Shown one piece after another: positions 33,587-43,684 of a stretch of 57,786 bases of DNA (position 1 is the first letter of the stretch; each line of letters begins with the position of its first letter). The DNA lies in assembly GCF_017464355.1 (NCBI RefSeq), contig NZ_JAFUAG010000039.1, forward strand, positions 1 to 57,786, read 5' to 3'. This stretch comes from Ruminococcus sp. Lineage in GTDB: Bacteria > Bacillota > Clostridia > Oscillospirales > Ruminococcaceae. Under the pieces are notes generated by a model. The model made no database searches. It saw only the letters and a list, made by a program, of their open reading frames with translations, and was not told the origin of the DNA. The position numbers and the translations under genes were made by a program.

Positions 33587-34444
33587 ATGAACAAGCTGAC
33601 AGATTTTATCTCAAAAACTTTTATAGACATTCAGCCCGCGGCAGAGGAAGAACTCCGTGAACTGGGCAGAGTAGTTGACATCGGGGTAGGGGACTTAGCC
33701 CCGAACCCCGACCAGCCCCGCAGGCATTTTGCAGCAGACGAGCTTACTGCTTTAGCAAAAAGCATTTCCGCCAACGGGGTAATCCAGCCCCTGACTATCC
33801 GTCGTGCAGAAAACGGTTTTGAACTTGTTTCGGGAGAACGGCGCCTGCGAGCCGCAAAGCTGGCAGGCCTGAAAACCGTGCCCTGCATTATCATTAAAGC
33901 GGACAGAGGGCGCTCGGCGGTACTGGCACTTCTGGAAAATATCCAGCGCAGCGACCTGAACTGCTTTGAAGAAGCCGCCGCTATCAGTGCACTGCTGGAC
34001 AGCGGGAAAGTCACCCGCGAGGAGGCCGCCATGAGGCTGGGCATGGCGCAGTCTACCATAGCCAACAAGCTGCGGCTCTTAAAACTCACCCGTGATGAAC
34101 AGAAGCTTATCTGCGAACACGACCTCACCGAGCGCCACGCCCGCACCCTCCTGCGGATAGCCGACGAAGACCTCCGACGGGAAGTCCTCGCGAAAGCCAT
34201 TGAAGGCGGCTGGACGGTGGACGCTCTTGAAAAGTACATAACCAAACTCGAAAGGGAAGCCGCCAGAAGATCCAGCTACGAAAAACGCTCCGTTATGCTC
34301 AAAGACGTGCGGCTGTTCTTCAACTCGGTCAATAAAGCCCTGGAAGTCATGAAAATGGCAGGCGTCGATGCCACAGCAAAACGTGTTGACAAAGAAGACG
34401 TCATCGAATACACCATAACCATCAAAAACAACAATGCCACATAA
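33587..34444 (+). CDS. noc: Noc-like ParB-family nucleoid occlusion protein
   Basis: A 285-residue ParB paralogue. It keeps the CTPase motifs (QPRRHFA, NGVIQPLTIRR, GERRLRAAK, ALLENIQRSDL). Its HTH region reads AQSTIANKLRLLKL followed by LTERHARTLL, which matches Bacillus Noc more closely than Spo0J; Noc blocks division over the nucleoid. The N-terminal 12 residues could be the membrane-targeting amphipathic helix of Noc (MNKLTDFISKTF). AAGGAGG precedes ATG 33587. In many relatives noc lies near rsmG; here it is divergent from parA. A second Spo0J or a distinct ParB is the alternative. Confidence 0.8.
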   Translation: MNKLTDFISKTFIDIQPAAEEELRELGRVVDIGVGDLAPNPDQPRRHFAADELTALAKSISANGVIQPLTIRRAENGFELVSGERRLRAAKLAGLKTVPCIIIKADRGRSAVLALLENIQRSDLNCFEEAAAISALLDSGKVTREEAAMRLGMAQSTIANKLRLLKLTRDEQKLICEHDLTERHARTLLRIADEDLRREVLAKAIEGGWTVDALEKYITKLEREAARRSSYEKRSVMLKDVRLFFNSVNKALEVMKMAGVDATAKRVDKEDVIEYTITIKNNNAT

Positions 34445-34761
34445 GAAAAGCGGTCTTTCTGTAAGGGTGGTTCTCATAAAGAAGCATATATATTTTATCG
34501 GGGGAAACCTTTCTGAAGAAAGGTTATCCCCCGAACCCCTTTCCAAAGACTTTTATATTTTGGGGCGAAAGGGTGCTGTTCTATAGTAGTGCGGCTTATG
34601 TCCGCAAATCATGGTCTACTGTAGAATGGCACCCTTTCGCCCCAAAACGTAAAAAGTTTTAGGAAGGGGGTCTGGGGGATAACCCTTTTTCAAAAGGGTT
34701 TCCCCCAGTAGAATACATACGTTTTTTATGAGAATCGCCTTATAGGAAGACCGCTTTTCTT
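34443..34761. terminator. Terminator hairpin split by a cloverleaf repeat (locus 3)
   Basis: AAGAAAAGCGGTCTTTCTG at 34443 and following bases to about 34481 pair imperfectly with 34727-34761. The arm begins at the noc-like stop and ends at the stop of the convergent AraC-type gene. The repeat at 34491-34716 sits in the loop. Confidence 0.75.
34491..34716 (+). repeat. Cloverleaf-shaped repeat element, copy 3
   Basis: Best example for drawing the fold: side hairpin 34499-34533 (CGGGGG with CCCCCG, AACCTTTC with GAAAGGTT), central stem from about 34535 to 34671 with a small TGCGG/CCGCA tip, side hairpin 34672-34708 (CTGGGGG with CCCCCAG). TATTTTAT and its partner GTAGAATAC close the base. Confidence 0.88.
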
Positions 34762-35530
34762 ATACGATAGTGTTGTTCTTGCGCCACTCGCTGGGGGAGA
34801 CCCCTGCGGCTTGTTTGAACTGTCTTGAGAAATGCACTGCGTTCTTGTAGCCGCAGGTGAAGGCTACTTCTTCCACCGTTCGGTCGGTGTAGGCTAGATA
34901 ATGCTTAGCCGACTCTATGCGGCTGTTTATGACGTCCGCGTTGCAGGTGACACCGAAGGCCTTCTTGTAAAGCAAATGCAGGTAGGGTTCGCTGACACTT
35001 ATCTGCTGGGCCATTTTTTCAACGCTCCAGTCCTCCGAGGGCTGGGCATAGATCTTCCTGCGCAGATCAAGCAGCTCACGGTAATGGGCTATGCCCGATT
35101 CCTCCTGCTTGCCGTTTTCAGAAAACACCTCTGACAGCAGCGCTTTGATGAGAAACCCTGCGGTCTGCAGGTTGTTGCGCCTGTAGTAGCAATCGGCGAT
35201 GAGCTGGAAATATCTTGCCACATCTATGGACTCTCCGATATATATCGGCCTGTCGAACTTTATATCTATCCCCGAGGTTATGTCCTCGCTGCACTCAAAC
35301 TGAATCCAGTCGTTTATATACTCGCTCTCGCAGGCTCTGTAAAGCTGGGGAGAATTTTTGTTGTATATCAGAAAAGTATTCGGCTCGATGTTGTAAGTCT
35401 CACCCTCGATTTCAAAGACCGCTTTGGTCTTGACAAACAGCATGAGATAGCCCTCATACCCCCTGGGGCGGTTCAGCACGAAGCTTCCGTCATGCTTGCA
35501 GCTGCAGCCCATTCTGTCAATATAGAACAA
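34760..35530 (-). CDS. AraC-family transcriptional regulator
   Basis: A 256-residue regulator. The N-terminal cupin-like sensing region (about 1-140, YLMLFVKTKAVFEIEGE) is followed by a C-terminal double HTH of the AraC type (about 155-252, QISVSEPYLHLLYKKAFG and the ending VEEVAFTCGYKNAVHFSRQFKQAAGVSPSEWR). AraC proteins with this build sense sugars or oligosaccharides. The start is TTG 35530, 6 bases after GGAGGT. No target operon adjoins it; the alpha-galactosidase gene is a possible distant target (speculative). Its stop overlaps the outer terminator arm. Confidence 0.92.
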   Translation of the reverse strand: MFYIDRMGCSCKHDGSFVLNRPRGYEGYLMLFVKTKAVFEIEGETYNIEPNTFLIYNKNSPQLYRACESEYINDWIQFECSEDITSGIDIKFDRPIYIGESIDVARYFQLIADCYYRRNNLQTAGFLIKALLSEVFSENGKQEESGIAHYRELLDLRRKIYAQPSEDWSVEKMAQQISVSEPYLHLLYKKAFGVTCNADVINSRIESAKHYLAYTDRTVEEVAFTCGYKNAVHFSRQFKQAAGVSPSEWRKNNTIV

Positions 35531-35551
35531 TGTCTTACCTCCATTCTATAT

Positions 35552-35579
35552 GAAAATCGGAGCATTTTCATGCTCCGAT
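35552..35579 (-). terminator. Rho-independent terminator after the zinc-ribbon gene
   Basis: ATCGGAGCA at 35556-35564 pairs with TGCTCCGAT at 35571-35579, loop of 6. On the minus strand TTTT follows the stem. Only 22 bases separate it from the AraC-type start. Confidence 0.8.
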
Positions 35580-35584
35580 AAATA

Positions 35585-36514
35585 TCAGTCTTCTGTAAAA
35601 TCATCAGCAACTGTAATAACAGCTGCGCTCTTCTTTGTATCCTTGTCTCCGAAGATGTTCTTCCTGAACACCACAAAAACGTCAACCAGTATAACAATTA
35701 TGATAGCGACGATAAGTATTATCGGCAGGATATTGCCGGGTTTCTTCCCGGGGGTGACACCATTCTGGGGCTGATTGCCCTGGGGCATATTCTGCTGACC
35801 CATGTTGTTCATGGGCATATTGTTCTGGGGATAGGGGTTGTTCTGAGGCATATTAGGCTGCTGATAGCCGCCGTTGCCCTGGGGTATAACAGCCTGGGGC
35901 TGGGCAAAATTGTTCTGCGGTGCCTGAGGCTGGGGGTTCTGCGCAAACTGGTTCTGCTGAGGTGCGAACTGGTTGTTCACAGGCTGTGCAGGCTGTGCAG
36001 GCTGCTGATACTGATTTTGCTGCCGGAAATTATTCTGCATCTGCGGTGCCTGGGGCTGTCCGTTCATCTGGGGACGGCCATTCATCTGGTCGATAACAGG
36101 CTGCTGAGGTGCAGGCTGAGGTTTAGCTATCTGCACAGGCTTAGGCTGAGGCTTGGGCTGTGCGGGCTGCTGACCGGGCATGAAAATGCTGTCCATAGTG
36201 GGCATATCAGCCTTGTTGGGCTGCTCTTCCGTCAGACCCAGCATCTCATCAGTTATAACAGGTATCTCTACCTCGTCCATGGTGGGGTTTTTCAGAAGCT
36301 CCTGCTGTCTTGCCAGCTCCTCTGCCGCAGTGGTATCCTCGGGTGCGCTCACGGGTGTTCCGCAGATGTTGCACACCTTTGTATTTTCGAGCAGGGTGTT
36401 TCCGCATACGGGACATATCTTCTGCTTTATTATAACGGGCAGCTTGCAGCCGCAGGTGTTGCAGAACTTCTGACCCTCCTCATAGGGAAAATTACATTCG
36501 GGACAATTAGGCAT
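35585..36514 (-). CDS. Double zinc-ribbon membrane protein with Gln/Asn/Pro-rich linker
   Basis: A 309-residue protein of unknown function. Two N-terminal zinc ribbons (CPEC and CNTC, about 4-21; CPVC and CNIC, about 34-53) face the cytoplasm. An acidic segment follows, then about 130 residues almost wholly of Gln, Asn, Pro, Ala and Met (about 115-252), one membrane helix (about 258-280) and a short charged outer tail. The low-complexity part looks prion-like. Zinc-ribbon plus one helix is a common clostridial design, possibly a sensor or membrane assembly factor. The start and its hairpin-spaced ribosome site are described at 36515-36555. Confidence 0.8.
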   Translation of the reverse strand: MPNCPECNFPYEEGQKFCNTCGCKLPVIIKQKICPVCGNTLLENTKVCNICGTPVSAPEDTTAAEELARQQELLKNPTMDEVEIPVITDEMLGLTEEQPNKADMPTMDSIFMPGQQPAQPKPQPKPVQIAKPQPAPQQPVIDQMNGRPQMNGQPQAPQMQNNFRQQNQYQQPAQPAQPVNNQFAPQQNQFAQNPQPQAPQNNFAQPQAVIPQGNGGYQQPNMPQNNPYPQNNMPMNNMGQQNMPQGNQPQNGVTPGKKPGNILPIILIVAIIIVILVDVFVVFRKNIFGDKDTKKSAAVITVADDFTED

Positions 36515-36555
36515 ATAGTCTTTCGCCGTTCTACAGCGGCGAAATTCCCTCCTTT
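36515..36555 (-). promoter_or_regulatory. Shine-Dalgarno separated from start codon by a hairpin
   Basis: The strong AAAGGAGG (36555-36548) is 33 bases before ATG 36514 and there is no closer start in any frame I could accept. Between them CGGCGAAA/TTTCGCCG (36544-36537 with 36528-36521) forms an 8-bp hairpin with an 8-base loop. Excising its 24 bases leaves 9 bases, the ideal spacing. Confidence 0.6.
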
Positions 36556-36617
36556 CGGTCTACTTTATTATATATAAACATATGTTTTTATACTTTCAAC
36601 CATTTATATACAATAAT

Positions 36618-36646
36618 ATAATACCGCATTTTTCCTGCTTTGTCAA
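36618..36646 (-). promoter_or_regulatory. Sigma-A type promoter of the zinc-ribbon gene
   Basis: Minus strand TTGACA (36646-36641) and TATTAT (36623-36618), spacer 17. The leader is about 95 bases. Confidence 0.8.
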
Positions 36647-36696
36647 GCACATTTTTAACATTTTCTATAAAAGAAGATACAAAATTATTAACTGCC

Positions 36697-37287
36697 TCAG
36701 CTGAATATTTTCCACATCATCAGCACTATCATAACTATAGCTGCTGCCAGCACCACACCGGCCGTTACAATGCCTACCCTCAGCAGACGTTTTTCATTGC
36801 CCTTGTTTATTTTGCCTTTCAATTGAAGAATGTTGATAACTCCCCCGCACATCACCGCAAAGTCCGTTATGGCGATAAGCTCTGCGGTGCCGTCCTTTAT
36901 CCTGCCCACAAATGCAGGGCTGTCCCGCAGCGCCGTTATCACAAACAGCACCAGAAATCCCGCCGCCGCTATAACTATGTCCACCAGCAGGGAAGTCGTT
37001 ATCCTATTTTTTTCCTCTTCCGTGTACTCCGCTACCTTTACCAGCGTTTCCTTTAACTCTGTGTCCATGCTCTCACTTTTCCTTTCTCCGTCTATCAGCT
37101 GACGTATGTCTACATCGTAATGATCTGCAAGCTCTATCAGCAGACTTATGTCAGGCATATTGTTCCCGTTCTCCCAGCGGCTCACCGTCCTCGCCGTTAC
37201 CCCGAACTTCTCTGCCAGCTGCTCCTGGGTCATGCCCCTCTCTTTCCTCAGCTCTCTCAGAAATCTCCCTGTCTTTACCTGATCCAT
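36697..37287 (-). CDS. XRE-family regulator with membrane helices
   Basis: A 196-residue protein. An N-terminal Cro/C1-type HTH (about 5-60, LRKERGMTQEQLAEKFGVTARTVSRWENG) is followed by a linker and three hydrophobic segments (about 100-120, 135-152, 170-192). This is a membrane-tethered repressor or activator type common in Firmicutes, often responding to envelope stress. ATG 37287 is chosen because AAAGGAGG lies 7 bases upstream; the in-frame ATG 37305 itself overlaps that site. It lies downstream of gyrA but the terminator at 37397-37700 separates them. Confidence 0.85.
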   Translation of the reverse strand: MDQVKTGRFLRELRKERGMTQEQLAEKFGVTARTVSRWENGNNMPDISLLIELADHYDVDIRQLIDGERKSESMDTELKETLVKVAEYTEEEKNRITTSLLVDIVIAAAGFLVLFVITALRDSPAFVGRIKDGTAELIAITDFAVMCGGVINILQLKGKINKGNEKRLLRVGIVTAGVVLAAAIVMIVLMMWKIFS

Positions 37288-37396
37288 CCCGTGACCTCCT
37301 TTCATATGTTATCATACTATTCCCCGTCAGAAAAATCCACGACATAAAGTGAGAAAATGCCCGATCTCCCTGACCCGACACCAAATGTCCGCTAAA

Positions 37397-37700
37397 CAAA
37401 CCACCGACAAGGGCGGAGTTCTCCAAAAGTTCGTGTATTTTACTGGGGGAGACCCTTTTGAAAAAGGGTCTTCCCCCAGACCCCCTCCCTAAAACTTTTT
37501 ACGTTTTGGGGCGAAAGGGTGCTGTACTATAGTAGTACGGTGAATATCCGCCACATACTGTTCTATCATAGAATAGCACCCTTTCGCCCCAAAATATAAA
37601 AGTCTTTGGAAAGGGGTTCGGGGGATAACCTTTCTTCAGAAAGGTTTCCCCCGATAAAATACATAAGCTTTCGGTGAACTCCACCCCTGTCGGTGGGGTT
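37397..37700 (-). terminator. gyrA terminator hairpin split by a cloverleaf repeat (locus 4)
   Basis: AAACCACCGACAAGGGCGG and on to about 37427 pair imperfectly with 37673-37700. On the minus strand the arm is followed by GGTTTGTTT, so it terminates gyrA transcription. Both flanking genes are on the minus strand, unlike the other loci. The rest of 37288-37396 shows nothing further. Confidence 0.72.
37435..37662 (-). repeat. Cloverleaf-shaped repeat element, copy 4
   Basis: Same orientation as copy 2. The left side hairpin reads GGGGGAGACCC with GGGTCTTCCCCC: bases changed on both arms relative to the other copies (AAACCC/GGGTTAT), so pairing is kept. The central tip also differs. This compensatory change supports the fold. 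Confidence 0.86.
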
Positions 37701-37705
37701 GTTTA

Positions 37706-40216
37706 TCAGTCTTCGGCTTCGGTATCGGCTTCGAGGACTTCGGCTTTTTCTTCTTCCTGTGCTTTGAGGATATCCTCTTCGCTGGCCTTTTCGACCTCAG
37801 CTATCTCGGCTTCGTCGTCATGCTCGGTACGGGTAAAGGTGACTACCTTATTATCGCCTGTTACCTTCATGAGTCTTACGCCTCTGGAATATCTTCCCAT
37901 AATGCTGATATCGCAGGCTCTGAGTCTGATCACTATACCGTCGGAGGATATCATGATGATATCGTCCTCATCGTCAACTACCTTGATACCGCAGACTCTG
38001 CCGTTCTTATAGTTCAGCACGCCGCTGCCGCCTCTGTGGCGGACGGGGTAGTTATCCAGGGCAACTCTTCTGCCCAGGCCGTTTTCGCTGACTGTCAGCA
38101 CAGTAGCGCCCTCACGGATACGAGCCATGGAAACGACATAGTCATTTTCCTTGAGCTTGATAGCTCTTACACCGTGGGCAGTTCTGGACATAACTCTTAC
38201 GTCATTTTCACTTATGCGTATAGCCATGCCGTTGTGGGTAGCTATGAGCAGTTCGTTATTGCCACCTGTCAGCCTTACGCCTGCTATCTCGTCGCCCTCA
38301 TCAAGGCCGATAGCAATGAGCCCGTGTTTGCGGACATTCTTGTAAGCCGAAAGGGGAGTCCTCTTGATCTTGCCGCGCTTTGTCACCATAACGATGAACT
38401 TGTCCTCATCGAAATCCTCCACCTTTATCATGGCGGCCACGAGGTTGTCATCGCTGAGTTCCAGCAGATTTTTGATATTCACGCCGCGGGAAGCCTTTGA
38501 GCCCTCGGGAAGTTCGTAGCACTTCATCTTATAGGCCTGACCCTTGGTAGTGATAAAGAGTATATTATCATGCGAAGAGCAAACGCTCATCTCGGTGACG
38601 CAGTCGTCCTCACGCTGCTTCATGCCCGTTACGCCCTTGCCGCCGCGGTTCTGCGCCTTGTATACGCTTATGGGCATACGCTTTATGTAGCCCACGTTGG
38701 TATAAGTTACCACGCTTTCCTCCACAGGGATAAGGTCTTCTATGTCAACTTCGCCGCTGACATTTTCTATCTGAGTTCTTCTCTCGTCACCAAACTTCTC
38801 CTGGATAGCCTCTACCTCTTCGATGATTATATCCAGCACTCTCTGGTGATTTGCGAGGATATCTTCAAAGTCAGCCACCTTAGCGGTTATCTCAGCCAAC
38901 TCGTCCATTATCTTCTGTCTTTCCATACCTGTCAGACGGCCCAGGGTCATCTGTGCGATATGTTCAGCCTGGATATCAGAAAGTCCGAACCTTGTACACA
39001 GCTTCTGCTTAGCCTCGGGAACATTCTTCGAGGTCTTCATTATCTCGATGACCTCGTCGATATTATCCAGGGCTATAACAAGACCCTGTAAGATATGCTC
39101 TCTTTCCTTGGCCTTTTTAAGGTCAAACTCGGTCCTTCTGCGGATAACGCTTACCTGGAAATCGATGTATTCCTGGAGTATCTGCTTAAGGGTAAGCACC
39201 TTGGGCACGCCGTTTACCAGCGCCAGCAGGATAACGCCCACGCTGTCCTGCAGCTGGGTGTAGGTGAACAGCTTGTTCAGCACCACCTGAGGATTAGCGT
39301 CCTTTTTCAGTTCTATGACAATACGCATACCATCTCTGCCTGTTTCATCACGCAGGTCATGTATGCCGTCAACTCTCTTCTCCTTTACCAGACCCGCAAT
39401 GGACTCCACAAGTCTGGCCTTGTTTACCATGTAGGGTATCTCGGTAACGATAATGCAGTTTCTGCCCTTTATCTCCTCGATAGAGGTCTTTGAGCGCAGT
39501 ATTATCTTGCCGCGGCCTGTGCCGTAGGCAGCCCTTATGCCGCTTCTGCCCATGATTATACCGCCTGTAGGGAAGTCGGGTCCCTTTATAGCCTGCATAA
39601 GCTCGTCAAGGGTACAGTCGGGGTTCTGCATAACTATCTTCATGCCCTCGATGACCTCATGGAGGTTATGGGGCGGTATATTCGTAGCCATACCAACGGC
39701 AATACCCACAGCGCCGTTGCACAGTATGTTCGGGAAACGTGAGGGCAGCACCACAGGTTCCTGCAGTCTGTCATCGTAGTTGGGCTGGAAGTCTACCGTA
39801 TCCTTTTTGATATCCGTGAGCATATTAACAGCCATCTTGGCCATTTTAGCCTCGGTATAACGGTAAGCAGCAGGCGGGTCGCCGTCAACGGAACCGAAGT
39901 TGCCGTGGCCGTCTACCAGCGGGTATCTCAGCGAGAAACTCTGGGCAAGTCTTACCAGTGCATCATAAACCGAAGCATCGCCGTGGGGGTGATATCTACC
40001 CAGCACCGAACCTACGGTATCGGCGCACTTACGGTATGCCTGGTCGGGGGTAAGACCGTTCTCATGCATAGTATATAAAATTCTTCTGTGAACAGGCTTA
40101 AGGCCATCTCTTACATCAGGCAATGCTCTCGAAACGATAACTGCCATCGAATACTGCAAGAAAGACTCTTTCATTATGTGTTCGACGTCCTGATCGATAA
40201 GATTATATTCGTCCAC
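37706..40216 (-). CDS. gyrA: DNA gyrase subunit A
   Basis: Breakage-reunion subunit of DNA gyrase, 836 residues. Catalytic Tyr120 is in AYRYTEAK. The quinolone region reads [20 protein letters not shown]: the position equal to E. coli Ser83 is Ala81 and the Asp87 equivalent is Asp85. The C-terminal pinwheel includes the gyrase box QNRGGKGV near residue 530. An acidic Glu/Asp/Ala tail ends the protein. GTG 40216 follows AAAGGAGT. It lies apart from gyrB by two small membrane genes, all on one strand. Confidence 0.97.
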   Translation of the reverse strand: MDEYNLIDQDVEHIMKESFLQYSMAVIVSRALPDVRDGLKPVHRRILYTMHENGLTPDQAYRKCADTVGSVLGRYHPHGDASVYDALVRLAQSFSLRYPLVDGHGNFGSVDGDPPAAYRYTEAKMAKMAVNMLTDIKKDTVDFQPNYDDRLQEPVVLPSRFPNILCNGAVGIAVGMATNIPPHNLHEVIEGMKIVMQNPDCTLDELMQAIKGPDFPTGGIIMGRSGIRAAYGTGRGKIILRSKTSIEEIKGRNCIIVTEIPYMVNKARLVESIAGLVKEKRVDGIHDLRDETGRDGMRIVIELKKDANPQVVLNKLFTYTQLQDSVGVILLALVNGVPKVLTLKQILQEYIDFQVSVIRRRTEFDLKKAKEREHILQGLVIALDNIDEVIEIMKTSKNVPEAKQKLCTRFGLSDIQAEHIAQMTLGRLTGMERQKIMDELAEITAKVADFEDILANHQRVLDIIIEEVEAIQEKFGDERRTQIENVSGEVDIEDLIPVEESVVTYTNVGYIKRMPISVYKAQNRGGKGVTGMKQREDDCVTEMSVCSSHDNILFITTKGQAYKMKCYELPEGSKASRGVNIKNLLELSDDNLVAAMIKVEDFDEDKFIVMVTKRGKIKRTPLSAYKNVRKHGLIAIGLDEGDEIAGVRLTGGNNELLIATHNGMAIRISENDVRVMSRTAHGVRAIKLKENDYVVSMARIREGATVLTVSENGLGRRVALDNYPVRHRGGSGVLNYKNGRVCGIKVVDDEDDIIMISSDGIVIRLRACDISIMGRYSRGVRLMKVTGDNKVVTFTRTEHDDEAEIAEVEKASEEDILKAQEEEKAEVLEADTEAED

Positions 40217-40280
40217 TTGATCAACTCCTTTTATTCAAAGGTAATGTTATACCTCATCGTTTATTTATTATGTGCTGAAC

Positions 40281-40889
40281 TTATATTCGGCGCAGCCTTA
40301 TAACTCTTGAAATGAATATTATGAGACTTGCTATTCCCATAACTATACCGAAGCAGTAAAGAAATGCTGTATGGCCTCTTGTTGCTGTGGTATCTATAAC
40401 ATACTGAGTAAGCTCAAGGCCTTCATTCTGTGCAAAAGTGCTGTAATTATCTTTGAGAAAATGGGTCATATTGCTACCATTCTTTGAAAGTCTGCCTGTT
40501 ACGGTCATGGTATCATTTTTATCACCGCTCAGACTTTCGAGCTGCTCCATTATCTTCTTATCCTTGACCTTTACCGAAAGTATCATACCGCTTTCATCAA
40601 CGACAGCGTAGTTATAAGTCTTACTGCCGATAATTGGGATATATGTCTCATATCCGTAGGCATCAAGGGGCATATACAGCGTATATGTCACATAGGTCGA
40701 GGAAAGAGAATCTCTATCATACGGCATATCCTCGCCGTTTTCGATCACTGAGTTAAGATCGGTGATCTCGCCGTGAAATATATAATCCGCATCGGCTATC
40801 ATCATAAGGACTGCGATAACAACGAACATAAGCCCGCCGATAAGCCATATCACGCCGCTTTTCCTTAACTTGTTCTTTATCTCATTCAT
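40281..40889 (-). CDS. Two-helix membrane protein, unknown function
   Basis: A 202-residue protein. Membrane helices lie at about 12-33 and 175-195, with an outer domain of about 140 residues between them (YVTYTLYMPLDAYGYETYIPIIG). No family recognised. ATG 40889 follows AAGGAG and is 1 base past the upstream gene's stop, so the two are coupled. Placed between gyrB and gyrA, it is an insertion relative to the usual gyrBA order. Confidence 0.7.
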   Translation of the reverse strand: MNEIKNKLRKSGVIWLIGGLMFVVIAVLMMIADADYIFHGEITDLNSVIENGEDMPYDRDSLSSTYVTYTLYMPLDAYGYETYIPIIGSKTYNYAVVDESGMILSVKVKDKKIMEQLESLSGDKNDTMTVTGRLSKNGSNMTHFLKDNYSTFAQNEGLELTQYVIDTTATRGHTAFLYCFGIVMGIASLIIFISRVIRLRRI

Positions 40890-40890
40890 A

Positions 40891-41583
40891 TTACAACTCC
40901 TTAGTCTCGTAGTCCTCACCCAGAACTTCTTTCAGCTTATCTCTCAGCAGTGTCTGATCCTTTTCCTCTATCACACGCTTTGACAGCACATAGATAGTTT
41001 CCTTTCTGAGGATTATGATGAACAGCCTTGAATTCTCGATGATGTTCAGGGAGATATCTTCAAACCTGACTATACGGGGCTTAACGGGAACAAAGTCCTC
41101 TGCCGCCATTTCCTCCTCGGTGAAGACAGTTTCTATCTTGAAGCAGTCATCATACAGTGTAAAGCGGTACTTGTCGTCTTCAAGGGAAGCAAGCGCTTTC
41201 ATCAGGTATTTCTTCACCCTGAAGGTATTGAACCAGGTAGTGAATATCATCACAAGGCTGATAAAGCAAAGCACCCAGTTAAGGTAGCCCGAGGGGTCCT
41301 TGATAATGGACACAGCGAACATCAGTGCCACCACCGCGAACAATCCCGTAACTATCCAGTTGCGCTTATAGACATATTTTTTCTGAAAAACGGTGAAGGC
41401 TTCTTCCTCCTCATCATTTTTCACATTGTATTCAAAGCTGGTCAGCGGTTCGCCTGCGGGCACGAATTCCTTTTCTTCATCTGCCGCAGTTTCCTCCTTG
41501 CCGAAAAGCTCTCTGCTGCTTACATTTCCTGTCTTTTCAGCCTCATCAAGGCTTCCGCTGTTCTGGGATATATCAATTTCCAT
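40891..41583 (-). CDS. YcxB-like membrane protein
   Basis: A 230-residue protein. The acidic, probably disordered first 60 residues lead to two membrane helices (about 75-93 and 98-118). A cytoplasmic beta-rich domain follows (about 120-225, RFTLYDDCFKIET and IYVLSKRVIEE), resembling the PH-like fold of YcxB-family proteins. Function unknown. It is 20 bases downstream of gyrB and immediately before the two-helix gene, so it likely shares the gyrB transcript. Confidence 0.65.
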   Translation of the reverse strand: MEIDISQNSGSLDEAEKTGNVSSRELFGKEETAADEEKEFVPAGEPLTSFEYNVKNDEEEEAFTVFQKKYVYKRNWIVTGLFAVVALMFAVSIIKDPSGYLNWVLCFISLVMIFTTWFNTFRVKKYLMKALASLEDDKYRFTLYDDCFKIETVFTEEEMAAEDFVPVKPRIVRFEDISLNIIENSRLFIIILRKETIYVLSKRVIEEKDQTLLRDKLKEVLGEDYETKEL

Positions 41584-41603
41584 AGGATCTGCTCCTTACT
41601 AGC

Positions 41604-43604
<2,001 letters not shown>

Positions 43605-43684
43605 TTACAACCTCCTGCTGACTAGGGTATCATATATCAAATACCGTTTATTGGGTATCCCGATAGTCATAATAATTATTTTGT

